Positions 15,815 through 23,937 of a stretch of DNA of 64,000 nucleotides are shown piece by piece (the first letter of the stretch is position 1; each line of letters opens with the position of its first letter). The position numbers and the translations under genes are program-made. A model generated the notes under the pieces. That model was not told where the DNA came from, ran no database searches, and saw nothing but the letters and a program-made list of their open reading frames with translations. This DNA comes from CAWDAQ01 sp963800325 (GTDB lineage Bacteria; Actinomycetota; Actinomycetes; Actinomycetales; Dermatophilaceae), in contig CAWDAQ010000010.1 of the NCBI GenBank assembly GCA_963800325.1, forward strand, positions 1-64,000. The letters run 5' to 3'.

Positions 15815-18800
15815 GTGACTGAGGAGCGAGCCGCCACCGCCGACCCGGTGGAGGCACACGGCCCCGCTGAGGACCCGGTCGCGACGGTGGTCCGCGGCTG
15901 GCAGCGCCACCTCGCCGACGTCGGCGGACCCAACACGCTGCTGTGGTACCGCGATCTGCCGAACGGGACCATCGAGCTCAGCACCGCCCACCCGGGCGGG
16001 CTCGCGATGCTGCTCGCCGGGCGGCAGACCCGGCTGTCGGACCTCGTCCGCGAGCCCGAGGCGCTCAGCCGGGCGCTCGCCCGGGCCCGGGCCATCCGGG
16101 AGAAGGCCATCGAGCTCGCCGAGGAGCGCGGCCTCACCGTCTGCCACCTCGCACTCGGGATCGCGACGTGGGACATGGCCGGCGGCCGCCGCCCCGCTGC
16201 CCCGGTCCTGCTGCGCCGGTGCAACCTCACCCCCGTCGACGCCTCCCACACCGACTTCACCGTCGACCTCGCCGACGAGGTCGAGGTCAACCCCGTCCTC
16301 GTCGAGTACCTGCGCTCCGCCCACGGGATCGTCCTCGACCCGCCCGCGCTCGCCCGGCGGGCCACCGTCGCCGGCGGCTTCTACCCCGGTCCGGTCTACG
16401 CCGCCCTGCGTCAGGCGTGCCGGTCGGTCGAGGGCTTCGACATCGCCCCCCGGCTCGTCCTCAGCACGTTCAACCGCGCCAAGCTGCGCGCGGTCGCCGA
16501 CCTCACCGCCGGCCGGGACGTGCTCGTCGGGCACCCGGTCATCGCCGCGCTCGCCGGGGACGAGCGCGCCCGCAGCGAGCTCGCCGGTCACAGCGGGGAC
16601 GCCGGTGGCACCGGCGACCCCGGGGACGCGGCTCCCGCCGGGCGCCGGCCGGCCCCGGACGCCGACCCGCCGGCGCTCGACGCCGACCCGCACCAGCAGG
16701 AGGCGATCGACCTCGCGCTCTCCGGGCAGAGCCTCGTCATCGACGCCCCACCCGGGACGGGGCGGGCCCGCACCGTCGCCAACCTCGTCGCCGGCTTCGC
16801 CGCCGAGGGCAAGCGGGTCCTCCTCGTCTCGCAGAAGCAGGCCGCGCTCCGGCAGGTCCGCTCGCTGCTCCAGGCCCAGGGCCTGGGGGACCTCGTCCTC
16901 GAGGTCGACGACACCCCCGGATCCGGCCCGCGCCTGCTCTCCGAGCTCGCCGAGGCGGCGACGACGACCGAGCGGGTGCCGGCGCCGGACACCGCGACGC
17001 TCGACCGGATCCGCGACACCGCCCGTGAGCGCCTCGACGAGCACGTCGAGGCGCTGCACACCGTCCGCCGGCCGTGGGGGCGCAGCGCCCACGAGCTGCA
17101 GGAGTCGATCGCCCGGCTCGCCGGCAGCCCGCGCCCGCCCCGCACCCGGGTCAGGCTCACCGGGGACGTGCTCGCCGCCGTCGACGCCGAGCGCCTCGAG
17201 GAGCTCGGCGACCGGCTCACCGAGGTCGCCCGCGCCGGCGCGTGGGACCCCGACCTCGACGACGATCCCTGGTACCGCGCCCGGGTCCACGACCGGGAGG
17301 AGGTCGAGCGGGCCCGGGAGACGTGCGAGCGCCTCGTCGACGGCGGGCTCGCCCGGGTCCAGCAGGTCTTCGACGACGTCTTCGCCGAGCTCCGCTTCCC
17401 CGCGGCGAGGACCCCCGCGGAGTACGGCGAGTTCCTCACCGCGATCGAGGCGGTCCGCTCGACCCTCGAGGTGTTCACCCCGGAGGTCTACGACGCCCCG
17501 CTCGACTCGTACGTCGCCGCGACCGCGCCCCGGTCCGCCCCGCACCGGACCCCCTCGTTCTTCGAGCGGTGGCGGCTGCGGCGTCAGGCCCGGCGCCTGC
17601 TGCGTCCGGGTACCCCGCCCCCGGACCTGCACGCCGCGCTCGTCGAGGCCCGGCACGAGCGGAGCACGTGGTCCTCGATGGCCGGTGCCGGGGGACGGCC
17701 GCAGATCCCCGACGGCATCGAGACCGCGCACGAGGTCTACGGCGAGCTCGCCGAGGACCTGGGCTGGCTCGGGGAGCGGCTCGCGGCCACCCCCGAGGGC
17801 GGTGACCTGCTCGGCACCGAGGTCGCCCGGCTGCGGCTGCGGCTCGAGCGGCTCGCCGAGCACGGTGAGCGGCTCACGGTCGTGCCTGACGTCATCGACA
17901 CCCTCGACGCACTCTCCGGCGCCGGCCTCGGCCCGCTCGTGGACGACCTCGCCGGCCGCGGGGTCCCGGTCGACGCGGTGCGCGAGGAGCTGACCTTCCT
18001 CTGGTGGACCTCGATCGTCGAGCACGTCGCCGCCACCGACCCGCGCTACGCCGGCCCGCACGGCGACGGCCTGCGCGGCGTCGTCGGGGAGTTCGCCGCC
18101 GCCGACCGCTCCCGGGTCGCCAGCGGCGCGGTCACCGTCCGGCGGGCGGTCCTCGCCCGGTGCGCCCGGGTCCTCGACGAGCACCTCGGCGAGGTCGCCG
18201 CCCTCGCCGCCGCCGAGCGGGAGGGCGCCGGGTCGCTCGTCGAGCTCCTCCCCGACGCCCCGCACGTCCTCAGCGCGCTCCGTCCGGTGTGGGCGATGAG
18301 CCCGCTGCTCGTCGCGGGCGAGGTCCCGCCCGGGGCGTGGTTCGACGTCGTCGTCGTCGACCACGCCGGCCAGGCTCCCACCGCGGAGGTCGTCTCGGCG
18401 CTCTCCCGCGGCCACCAGGTCGTCGCCGTCGGCGACGACCGGCAGCTGGGCCCGGAGCCCTTCTCGACCACGGTCACCTCCGGCGAGGCGCCCGGCGAGG
18501 GGACCCCGGCGCCCTCGGTGCTGGGCGACCTCGGCGCGTTCCTGCCGCGGCGGGCGCTGCGCTGGGACCACGGCCACGACGACGAGCGGCTCGTCACGTG
18601 GGCCAACGACCACGTCTACGGCGGTTCCCTGCGCACCCTTCCCGGGACGTCGGCGGACGCCGTCGTCCGGCTCGAGAGGGTCGACGGCCGGGGCATGCTC
18701 GACTCCGAGGACGGGGTCGTCGAGACCACCGACGCTGAGGTCGACCGGGTCGTCGAGCTCGCCCTGGAGCACGCCCGGACGAGCCCGCAGCTGAGCCTCG

Positions 18801-19570
18801 GGATCGTCACCCTCACCGCGGCCCAGGCCCGTGCCGTCGACCTCGCCCTGCGCGCCGCGCTCGCCGACCGGCCCCGCCTCGGGGCGATCTTCGACGGCGC
18901 CGCCGACGAGCGGACCTTCGTCAAGCCCGCGGCGTGGTGCCAGGGGGACGAGCGGGACGTCGTCATCGTCTCGACCGGCTACGGCCGCACCGTCCACGGC
19001 CGGGTCATCCACCGCTTCGGGCCGGTGAGCGGTCCCGGCGGGGACCGGCTGCTCACCGTCGCCCTCACCCGCGCCCGCACCGCGACCGTGGTCGTGTCCG
19101 CGCTGACCGCCGGGGACCTCGACCCCGAGCGGCTCAAGGGCCGCGGCCCGGTCCTGCTCCGCGAGGCGCTGGCGTGGGCCGAGCGGGGTGGGTCCCCCGA
19201 CATCGCGCCCGGCCCCGAGCAGCGCCCCACCGGCGTCCTCGAGCAGGACCTCGCCCGGAGGCTGCGCCAGTCCGGGCTCGTCGTCCACGAGGGCCACGGC
19301 GTCGGCGAGGACCGGATCGCGCTCGCGGTGGAGGACCGGGAGCACCCCGGCCGGCTGCTCGTCGCCATCGAGAGCGACGGGCCCGCCTACGCGCGCACCC
19401 GCAGCGTCCGGGAGCGCGACCGGCTCCGCGTCGACGCGCTGCGGCAGCGGGGCTGGACCCACGTGCGGGTCTGGTCGACGGACCTGTTCCGGGACCCCAC
19501 CCGGGAGGAGACCCGCGTGCTCGCCGCGATCCACCGCGCGGGCCTCGGCCGGGAGGAGCCCGACGAGTGA
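15815..19570 (+). CDS. Large SF1-helicase-like protein with a REase-fold C-terminus and degenerate ATPase motifs
   Basis: 1251 residues. The N-terminal ~290 residues resemble the DUF4011 region of Upf1/Dna2-like SF1 proteins. The Walker A position (about residue 310) reads APPGTGRART, with Arg for the catalytic Lys and Ala for Ser/Thr. The Walker B equivalent (about 845) reads VVVDHAGQA rather than DEAGQ. Later motifs are better kept: DERDVVIVSTG (about 1045) and LLTVALTRARTA (about 1080). The last ~100 residues (LVAIESDGPAYARTRS, then DALRQRGWTHVRVWSTDLF) match the restriction-endonuclease-like domain at the end of this family. Probably a DNA-repair or defence-type helicase-nuclease, perhaps no longer an ATPase. 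Confidence 0.75.
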   Translation: MTEERAATADPVEAHGPAEDPVATVVRGWQRHLADVGGPNTLLWYRDLPNGTIELSTAHPGGLAMLLAGRQTRLSDLVREPEALSRALARARAIREKAIELAEERGLTVCHLALGIATWDMAGGRRPAAPVLLRRCNLTPVDASHTDFTVDLADEVEVNPVLVEYLRSAHGIVLDPPALARRATVAGGFYPGPVYAALRQACRSVEGFDIAPRLVLSTFNRAKLRAVADLTAGRDVLVGHPVIAALAGDERARSELAGHSGDAGGTGDPGDAAPAGRRPAPDADPPALDADPHQQEAIDLALSGQSLVIDAPPGTGRARTVANLVAGFAAEGKRVLLVSQKQAALRQVRSLLQAQGLGDLVLEVDDTPGSGPRLLSELAEAATTTERVPAPDTATLDRIRDTARERLDEHVEALHTVRRPWGRSAHELQESIARLAGSPRPPRTRVRLTGDVLAAVDAERLEELGDRLTEVARAGAWDPDLDDDPWYRARVHDREEVERARETCERLVDGGLARVQQVFDDVFAELRFPAARTPAEYGEFLTAIEAVRSTLEVFTPEVYDAPLDSYVAATAPRSAPHRTPSFFERWRLRRQARRLLRPGTPPPDLHAALVEARHERSTWSSMAGAGGRPQIPDGIETAHEVYGELAEDLGWLGERLAATPEGGDLLGTEVARLRLRLERLAEHGERLTVVPDVIDTLDALSGAGLGPLVDDLAGRGVPVDAVREELTFLWWTSIVEHVAATDPRYAGPHGDGLRGVVGEFAAADRSRVASGAVTVRRAVLARCARVLDEHLGEVAALAAAEREGAGSLVELLPDAPHVLSALRPVWAMSPLLVAGEVPPGAWFDVVVVDHAGQAPTAEVVSALSRGHQVVAVGDDRQLGPEPFSTTVTSGEAPGEGTPAPSVLGDLGAFLPRRALRWDHGHDDERLVTWANDHVYGGSLRTLPGTSADAVVRLERVDGRGMLDSEDGVVETTDAEVDRVVELALEHARTSPQLSLGIVTLTAAQARAVDLALRAALADRPRLGAIFDGAADERTFVKPAAWCQGDERDVVIVSTGYGRTVHGRVIHRFGPVSGPGGDRLLTVALTRARTATVVVSALTAGDLDPERLKGRGPVLLREALAWAERGGSPDIAPGPEQRPTGVLEQDLARRLRQSGLVVHEGHGVGEDRIALAVEDREHPGRLLVAIESDGPAYARTRSVRERDRLRVDALRQRGWTHVRVWSTDLFRDPTREETRVLAAIHRAGLGREEPDE

Positions 19571-19580
19571 GGACCCCGGC

Positions 19581-19811
19581 GTGAGCGGACCGCAGGAGCG
19601 CGCCGACCCGGCCGGGCCCCACGCGGACGCCTCCCGGGACGGCCGGCCGAAGCGCGGCGCCCGCCGAGCGACCCGCCGTGGCACCGGCCGCGGCGCCCAG
19701 CTGGAGCCGGGGCAGACGAGCGACGACACCGACACCGGCTGGGGTGAGCGGCCCGACGAGGACGCCCACGACCGCTGGCTGCGCGAGCAGCGCCCGCCGC
19801 ACTGGGAGTGA
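19581..19811 (+). CDS. Small polar protein, function unknown
   Basis: A 76-residue protein starting at the GTG at 19581, ten bases after the helicase-like gene's stop, so it is probably cotranscribed. It is hydrophilic and low in complexity: a basic Arg/Gly-rich middle (RGARRATRRGTGRGA) followed by an acidic end (DTDTGWGERPDEDAHDRW). No domain recognised. The conserved-looking end DRWLREQRPPHWE supports a real gene. The longer frame upstream is a shadow of the helicase. Confidence 0.6.
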   Translation: MSGPQERADPAGPHADASRDGRPKRGARRATRRGTGRGAQLEPGQTSDDTDTGWGERPDEDAHDRWLREQRPPHWE

Positions 19812-19813
19812 GG

Positions 19814-20191
19814 TCAGTCGGTGTCGGCGTTGCGGGCCCGGAGGCTGTCGCGGATCTCACGGAGGAGCTCGATCTCCTCGGCGGTGGCGGCCTCCTCGGG
19901 CTTGGTGAACCGCTTCTTCGCCTCCTCGTAGGGGAGCACGACGAGGAAGTAGACGACCGCCGCGAGGATGACGAACGCGACGAGCGCGGTGAGGAAGGCG
20001 CCCACGCTGACCCCGCCGGGGTTGTAGCTCGAGAAGTCCGGCTTGCCGCCGATCTTGCCGAGCCCGTCCATGAGCATCGTCGTGAACGCCGTGACGACCG
20101 CGGTGAACGCTGCCGCCATGATGAAGGCGACGGCGAGCTCGACGAGGTTGCCGCGCATGACGAAGTCCTTGAAACCCCTGACGAAGTTCAT
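19814..20191 (-). CDS. mscL: Large-conductance mechanosensitive channel MscL
   Basis: 125 residues, normal for MscL. The amphipathic N-terminus (MNFVRGFKDFVMRGNLVELA) leads into TM1 (about 15-42), the periplasmic loop (IGGKPDFSSYNPGGVSVG) and TM2 (about 65-90), then the cytoplasmic helix (EEAATAEEIELLREIRDSL). As a pentamer it opens on extreme membrane tension and releases solutes during hypo-osmotic shock. AAGGAG precedes the ATG, and a TAGCCT box lies on this strand at 20231-20236. The gene converges with the 76-residue gene at 19581. Confidence 0.97.
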   Translation of the reverse strand: MNFVRGFKDFVMRGNLVELAVAFIMAAAFTAVVTAFTTMLMDGLGKIGGKPDFSSYNPGGVSVGAFLTALVAFVILAAVVYFLVVLPYEEAKKRFTKPEEAATAEEIELLREIRDSLRARNADTD

Positions 20192-20234
20192 GGAACGCCT
20201 GCTCCTTTCCGGACGGGACTGGGCGGGGACGAGG

Positions 20235-20915
20235 CTAGCGTGCCGCCGCGCCGAGCCCGCGCGGGCGCACGGCGACGGTGAACCCCGACGCCGGGGCGTC
20301 CGGCGCCTGGCTCGCCGCGAGCGCCGAGACCTCGTCCTCGTCCGCGGCGACGAGGACGACGGCCCCCGACCCGGTGGACGGGGCCACCGACAGCGCGCCG
20401 CCGTCGCCGGCGGGGAGCACGCCGACGACGAGGGTGTCGGTCGTCGTCGGGGCGGGGCTGCCGGGCGGGTAGAGGTCGACCCGGTCCCCGACCCGCACGA
20501 GGCCGGTCGCCGGGTCCAGCAGCGGCACCGGGACGACGCGCGACCCGAGCGGCAGTCCGGCGAGCACCCCGGGCCCGAGGACCCGCGCGGCCGTGAGCAC
20601 CTCGGACGCGGTGACCGCGACGGTCGTCGGGCGGCCGACGACCTCCCGGGCGGCGACGAGCGCCCCGGCGGGCAGCTCGACCTGCCGCCGCTGCTCGGTG
20701 CGGACGTCGGCCGCGGTGAGCGTGGTCCCGGCGGGGACGTCCCGGGCGGCGACGAGCACCGGGACCGTCCGGGTCGCGTCCGCCCGGGCGTCGGCGGCGA
20801 TCCCGACGGCGAGCAGGAGGCACAGTCCGGCGGCGACCCGGCGGAGCACGGTGCGGCGCCAGCGCGCGCGTCGACTCGGCAGCGGCGGGTCCCCCGGGCG
20901 GGGCCAGGTCGTCAC
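20235..20915 (-). CDS. SAF-domain (CpaB/RcpC-like) membrane-anchored protein
   Basis: About 226 residues from the GTG at 20915, which lies 8 bases beyond the stop of the phosphorylase gene. An N-terminal hydrophobic helix (VLRRVAAGLCLLLAVGIAA) is followed by an SAF domain: VPVLVAARDVPAGTTLTAADV, later GLPLGSRVVPVPL and VGDRVDLYPP. Such proteins resemble the pilus-assembly factor CpaB, but no pilus genes are nearby. The frame runs on far upstream in the shadow of the MTAP gene. A two-gene operon with MTAP is likely, for no obvious functional reason. Confidence 0.78.
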   Translation of the reverse strand: MTTWPRPGDPPLPSRRARWRRTVLRRVAAGLCLLLAVGIAADARADATRTVPVLVAARDVPAGTTLTAADVRTEQRRQVELPAGALVAAREVVGRPTTVAVTASEVLTAARVLGPGVLAGLPLGSRVVPVPLLDPATGLVRVGDRVDLYPPGSPAPTTTDTLVVGVLPAGDGGALSVAPSTGSGAVVLVAADEDEVSALAASQAPDAPASGFTVAVRPRGLGAAAR

Positions 20916-20925
20916 CGGCGGGGGC

Positions 20926-21816
20926 TCAGGGCAGCTCGAAGGGCAGCGGGAGCCCGTCGAGGGACCGACGGCACCCGCACGTGGCGTCCGCGTCGGACTC
21001 CGTGGGGGGCAGGGCGGCGACGACCCCGCGCAGCAGCCCCTTGAGGCGCTCGACGTTGAGGCCGAAGACCCGCATGACCTCCTCGTGGGTGACCGCCTCC
21101 CCGCCCTGCACCCCGGCGTCGTGGTCGGTGACAAGGGCGACGGTCGTGAAGCACATCGCGAGCTCCCGGGCGATCCCGGCCTCGGGCATCGTCGTCATCC
21201 CGACGAGGGACCACCCCGCCTGCTGGTGCCACCGGGACTCGGCCGCCGAGGAGAACCGGGGGCCGTTGACGACGACGAGGGTGCCCCCGTCGGTCGCCTC
21301 GACGCCCTCGGCGCGCGCGGTGGTCAGGACCGTCGCCCGGCCCCGGGGGCAGAACGGGTCGGCGAACCCGACGTGGACGACCGGGCCGACCTCGTCGTAC
21401 ACGGTGTGCTCCCGGCCCCACGTGCGGTCGACGACCTGGTCGGGGACGACGACCGCTCCCGGTGCCAGCTCCGGGCGCAGCGAGCCGACCGCGCAGGGGG
21501 CGAGCACCTGCCGGACGCCCACCGAGCGCAACGCCCAGAGGTTGGCCCGGTAGTTGACCCGGTGCGGCGGGAACCGGTGCCCCTGCCCGTGCCGGGCCAG
21601 GAACGCCACCCGCCGCCCGGCGACCTCCCCGACGACGACGTCGTCGCTGGGCTCGCCGAAGGGGGTCGTGACCCGGTGGCGGTCCGCGGAGTCGAAGAAG
21701 GAGTAGAAGCCGGACCCGCCGATGATCCCGATCTCGGCGAGGCCGCGGTCCCCCCGTCCGGGGGGCACGTCGCCCGGTGTGCTCGGTGGGCTCGCGGAGC
21801 CGGTCGCGGGAACCAT
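20926..21816 (-). CDS. S-methyl-5'-thioadenosine phosphorylase family protein
   Basis: 296 residues, purine-nucleoside phosphorylase family 2. Diagnostic stretches: IGIIGGSGFYSF, FLARHGQGHRFPPHRVNYRANL (phosphate and substrate site), NGPRFSSAAESR and VGMTTMPEAGIARELAMC, close to MTA phosphorylases and their MTIP relatives. It phosphorolyses methylthioadenosine to adenine and methylthioribose-1-phosphate in the methionine salvage pathway. The Cys-containing C-terminal tail (DADATCGCRRSLDGLP) is common in actinobacterial members. The start at 21816 fits the TAGCCT box seven bases upstream. Substrate choice (MTA, MTI or inosine) is not certain. Confidence 0.88.
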   Translation of the reverse strand: MVPATGSASPPSTPGDVPPGRGDRGLAEIGIIGGSGFYSFFDSADRHRVTTPFGEPSDDVVVGEVAGRRVAFLARHGQGHRFPPHRVNYRANLWALRSVGVRQVLAPCAVGSLRPELAPGAVVVPDQVVDRTWGREHTVYDEVGPVVHVGFADPFCPRGRATVLTTARAEGVEATDGGTLVVVNGPRFSSAAESRWHQQAGWSLVGMTTMPEAGIARELAMCFTTVALVTDHDAGVQGGEAVTHEEVMRVFGLNVERLKGLLRGVVAALPPTESDADATCGCRRSLDGLPLPFELP

Positions 21817-21823
21817 GGCCGGA

Positions 21824-21829
21824 AGGCTA
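21824..21829 (-). promoter_or_regulatory. -10 box, leaderless arrangement (TAGCCT)
   Basis: On the minus strand TAGCCT is followed by seven bases and the ATG at 21816. Confidence 0.45.
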
Positions 21830-21855
21830 CGACCCCGCCGCGGCCGCGAGGCCGG

Positions 21856-22245
21856 TCAGGCCGAGGCTGTGGAGGCCGTGGCCGAGCGGGAGGAGCCTGT
21901 GGAGGAGGACGTGGACCCGTTCGAGGCGCCCGTCGAGCCCGACCCGGACCCCGTCGACGAGCCCGAGGACGAACCGGAGGAGGAGCCCGACGAGGACGAG
22001 TCCGAGCCGGACGAGTCCGAGCCGGACGAGGACTCCCCGCCCGAGGTGCGCCCGGACCGGCCGGACTCGGACCGGGAGTCGGTGCGGTAGAACCCGCCGC
22101 CCTTGAACACGACACCGACGGCGTTGAACAGCTTGCGCAGCCGCCCCTCGCACTGCGGGCAGGTGGTCAGCGAGTCGTCGCTGAACGACTGCACCGTCTC
22201 GAAGCGGTGGTCACACTCGGTGCACGCATAGGCGTACGTGGGCAC
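21856..22245 (-). CDS. FmdB-family zinc-ribbon protein with a Ser/Gly-rich tail
   Basis: 129 residues. The N-terminal ~50 residues (PTYAYACTECDHRFE and TCPQCEGRLRKLFNAVGVVF, with two CxxC knuckles) are the FmdB/CxxC_CXXC_SSSS regulatory-protein family, ending in the usual GFYRTDSR. The rest is an extended low-complexity run of Ser, Gly, Asp and Thr, more extreme than the common short Ser tail of this family. The GTG at 22245 has GGAGG five bases upstream, so it is the better start than the ATG at 22287. The role is unclear; a zinc-binding regulator is usually proposed. Confidence 0.85.
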   Translation of the reverse strand: MPTYAYACTECDHRFETVQSFSDDSLTTCPQCEGRLRKLFNAVGVVFKGGGFYRTDSRSESGRSGRTSGGESSSGSDSSGSDSSSSGSSSGSSSGSSTGSGSGSTGASNGSTSSSTGSSRSATASTASA

Positions 22246-22303
22246 GTCAACCTCCAGGCGAAGCTGGTGCGGTACGGGATCCCGCACGGGGTACGGCTGA
22301 CGA

Positions 22304-23890
22304 TTATAAGGTCCGGCGGCCCCGTTCTGTTCCCGTGCCCGGCTCCGGCGCGGGACGGCCGAGCCGCTCGGTCCACCCGGCGAGCCGGCCCCCGCGGCTC
22401 ACCTCCCTGACCCGCTTCTCGGCCCGGTCCCGGCTCGAGGTCGTCGCGACGATGAGGAGCTCGTCGCCGTGGCGCAGCGACGTGTGCGACGTCGGGACGA
22501 ACCCGTGGCCGTCGCGCACGACGAGGGTGACGTGCGCGCCCTCGGGCAGCCGGAGCTCGAAGACCTCCACGCCGTGCAGCTGCGAGGCGGGCCCGACCCG
22601 GACCTGGATCAGGTCCGCGGACATCTCGTCCAGCGGGGTCGCCTCGACGTCGAGGTCGATCGTCTGGTGGGACTCGGTCAACCCGAGCCGGCGCGCCACC
22701 CACGGCAGGCTCGGCCCCTGGACGACCGTGAAGATCGCGACGAGCACGAACACGAGGTCGAAGATCCAGTCGAGGTTGGGGGCCCCCTTGGTCACCGGGA
22801 CGGTCGCGAGGACGACGGGGACCGCGCCCCGCAGCCCTGCCCACGACAGGAACGCCTGCTCGCGCAGCGGGACCCGGAACGGGGCGAGGGAGACCAGCGC
22901 CGACAGCGGCCGCGCGACGAGCAGGAGCACGAGCCCGATGACGACCGCCGGTCCGATCTGGACGAGGAAGCCCGACGGCGAGGCGAGCAGCCCGAGCATG
23001 ACGAACAGGCCCATCTGGGCGAGCCAGCCGACCGCCGTGGTGAACCCCCGGACCGCGGCCCGGTGCGGCAGCCGCATGTTCCCCAGCAGCAGGGCGGCGA
23101 GGTAGCACGCGATGAAGCCGGAGGTGTGGGCGACCGCCGCGACCCCGTAGGCGAGCACGGCCACCGCGACGACCCCGATGCTGAACAGGCCGGAGGCGCT
23201 CGAGGCGACCCGGCGCATCGCGTGCCCGCCGAGCCAGCCGACGGCGAGCCCGATCAGGGCCCCGCCGGCGAGCTCGAGCGCGGCCTGCACCGCGAGGAAC
23301 CACCACGGCTCGGCCTCGTCCGGGTGGGCCGCGGCGACCGACAGCGCGGTGACGAGCAGGACGACCGGGGCGTCGTTGAAGCCGGACTCCGCCTCGAGCA
23401 TCCCGGTGATCCGGTGCGGCAGCGGGACCTTCCGCAGCACCGAGAACACGGCCGCGGCGTCCGTGGAGGACAGGATCGCGCCGAGCAGCAGGGACGTCGT
23501 CCACGAGAGGTCGAGGAAGAACCGCACCGTCACCGCGACGACCGCGACCGAGACGACCACCCCGACCGTGGACATCACCACCGCCGGGGCGACCGAGCGG
23601 CGGATCGACGACCACGGGGTCGTCACCCCGCCCTCGGTGAGGATGAGGACGAGCGCGGCGTACCCGAGGACCTGGGTGAGGTCGGCGTTGTCGAACCGGA
23701 TCCCGACCCCGCCCTCGCCGAGGGCGAGGCCCACGCCGAGGTAGAGCAGCAGGGAGGGCAGGCCGGAGGTCAGCGAGAGGCGGACGGCCGCGACGCAGAC
23801 GATGAGGACCAGGGAGCCGACCAGGAGGACAGGGGCGAGGTCGTCGAGGGTGAACCCCCCGGTGACGGCGGCGCCCATTCCCTCTCCCAC
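22304..23890 (-). CDS. K+/H+ antiporter, NhaP/CPA1 type with C-terminal RCK_C domain
   Basis: 528 residues. About twelve helices of the Na+/H+ exchanger fold, with the paired acidic motifs ILSSTDAAAVFSVLRK and EAESGFNDAPVVLL typical of CPA1/NhaP2. The cytoplasmic end (about 400-485: MSADLIQVRVGPASQLHGVE, later HGDELLIVATTSS) is a TrkA_C/RCK_C nucleotide- or ion-sensing domain, as in potassium/proton antiporters. It exports K+ (or Na+) in exchange for H+ at the plasma membrane. The start could be the GTG at 23890 or the ATG four codons later. It is divergent from the penicillin-acylase gene, with 47 bp between. Confidence 0.9.
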   Translation of the reverse strand: MGEGMGAAVTGGFTLDDLAPVLLVGSLVLIVCVAAVRLSLTSGLPSLLLYLGVGLALGEGGVGIRFDNADLTQVLGYAALVLILTEGGVTTPWSSIRRSVAPAVVMSTVGVVVSVAVVAVTVRFFLDLSWTTSLLLGAILSSTDAAAVFSVLRKVPLPHRITGMLEAESGFNDAPVVLLVTALSVAAAHPDEAEPWWFLAVQAALELAGGALIGLAVGWLGGHAMRRVASSASGLFSIGVVAVAVLAYGVAAVAHTSGFIACYLAALLLGNMRLPHRAAVRGFTTAVGWLAQMGLFVMLGLLASPSGFLVQIGPAVVIGLVLLLVARPLSALVSLAPFRVPLREQAFLSWAGLRGAVPVVLATVPVTKGAPNLDWIFDLVFVLVAIFTVVQGPSLPWVARRLGLTESHQTIDLDVEATPLDEMSADLIQVRVGPASQLHGVEVFELRLPEGAHVTLVVRDGHGFVPTSHTSLRHGDELLIVATTSSRDRAEKRVREVSRGGRLAGWTERLGRPAPEPGTGTERGRRTL

Positions 23891-23925
23891 GGCCCGTCGT
23901 GTCCTTTCTGCCCGGTGTGATGACC

Positions 23926-23931
23926 TAGTCT
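23926..23931 (+). promoter_or_regulatory. -10 box, leaderless arrangement (TAGTCT)
   Basis: TAGTCT, six bases, then the GTG at 23938. Confidence 0.55.
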
Positions 23932-23937
23932 CGCAGG

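Noticed and set aside
13859..19735. A 1958-codon open frame on the minus strand
   Set aside because: It is the antisense shadow of the helicase-like and MFS genes in high-GC DNA. Its composition is Gly/Arg/Glu/Asp low complexity with no domain or signal.
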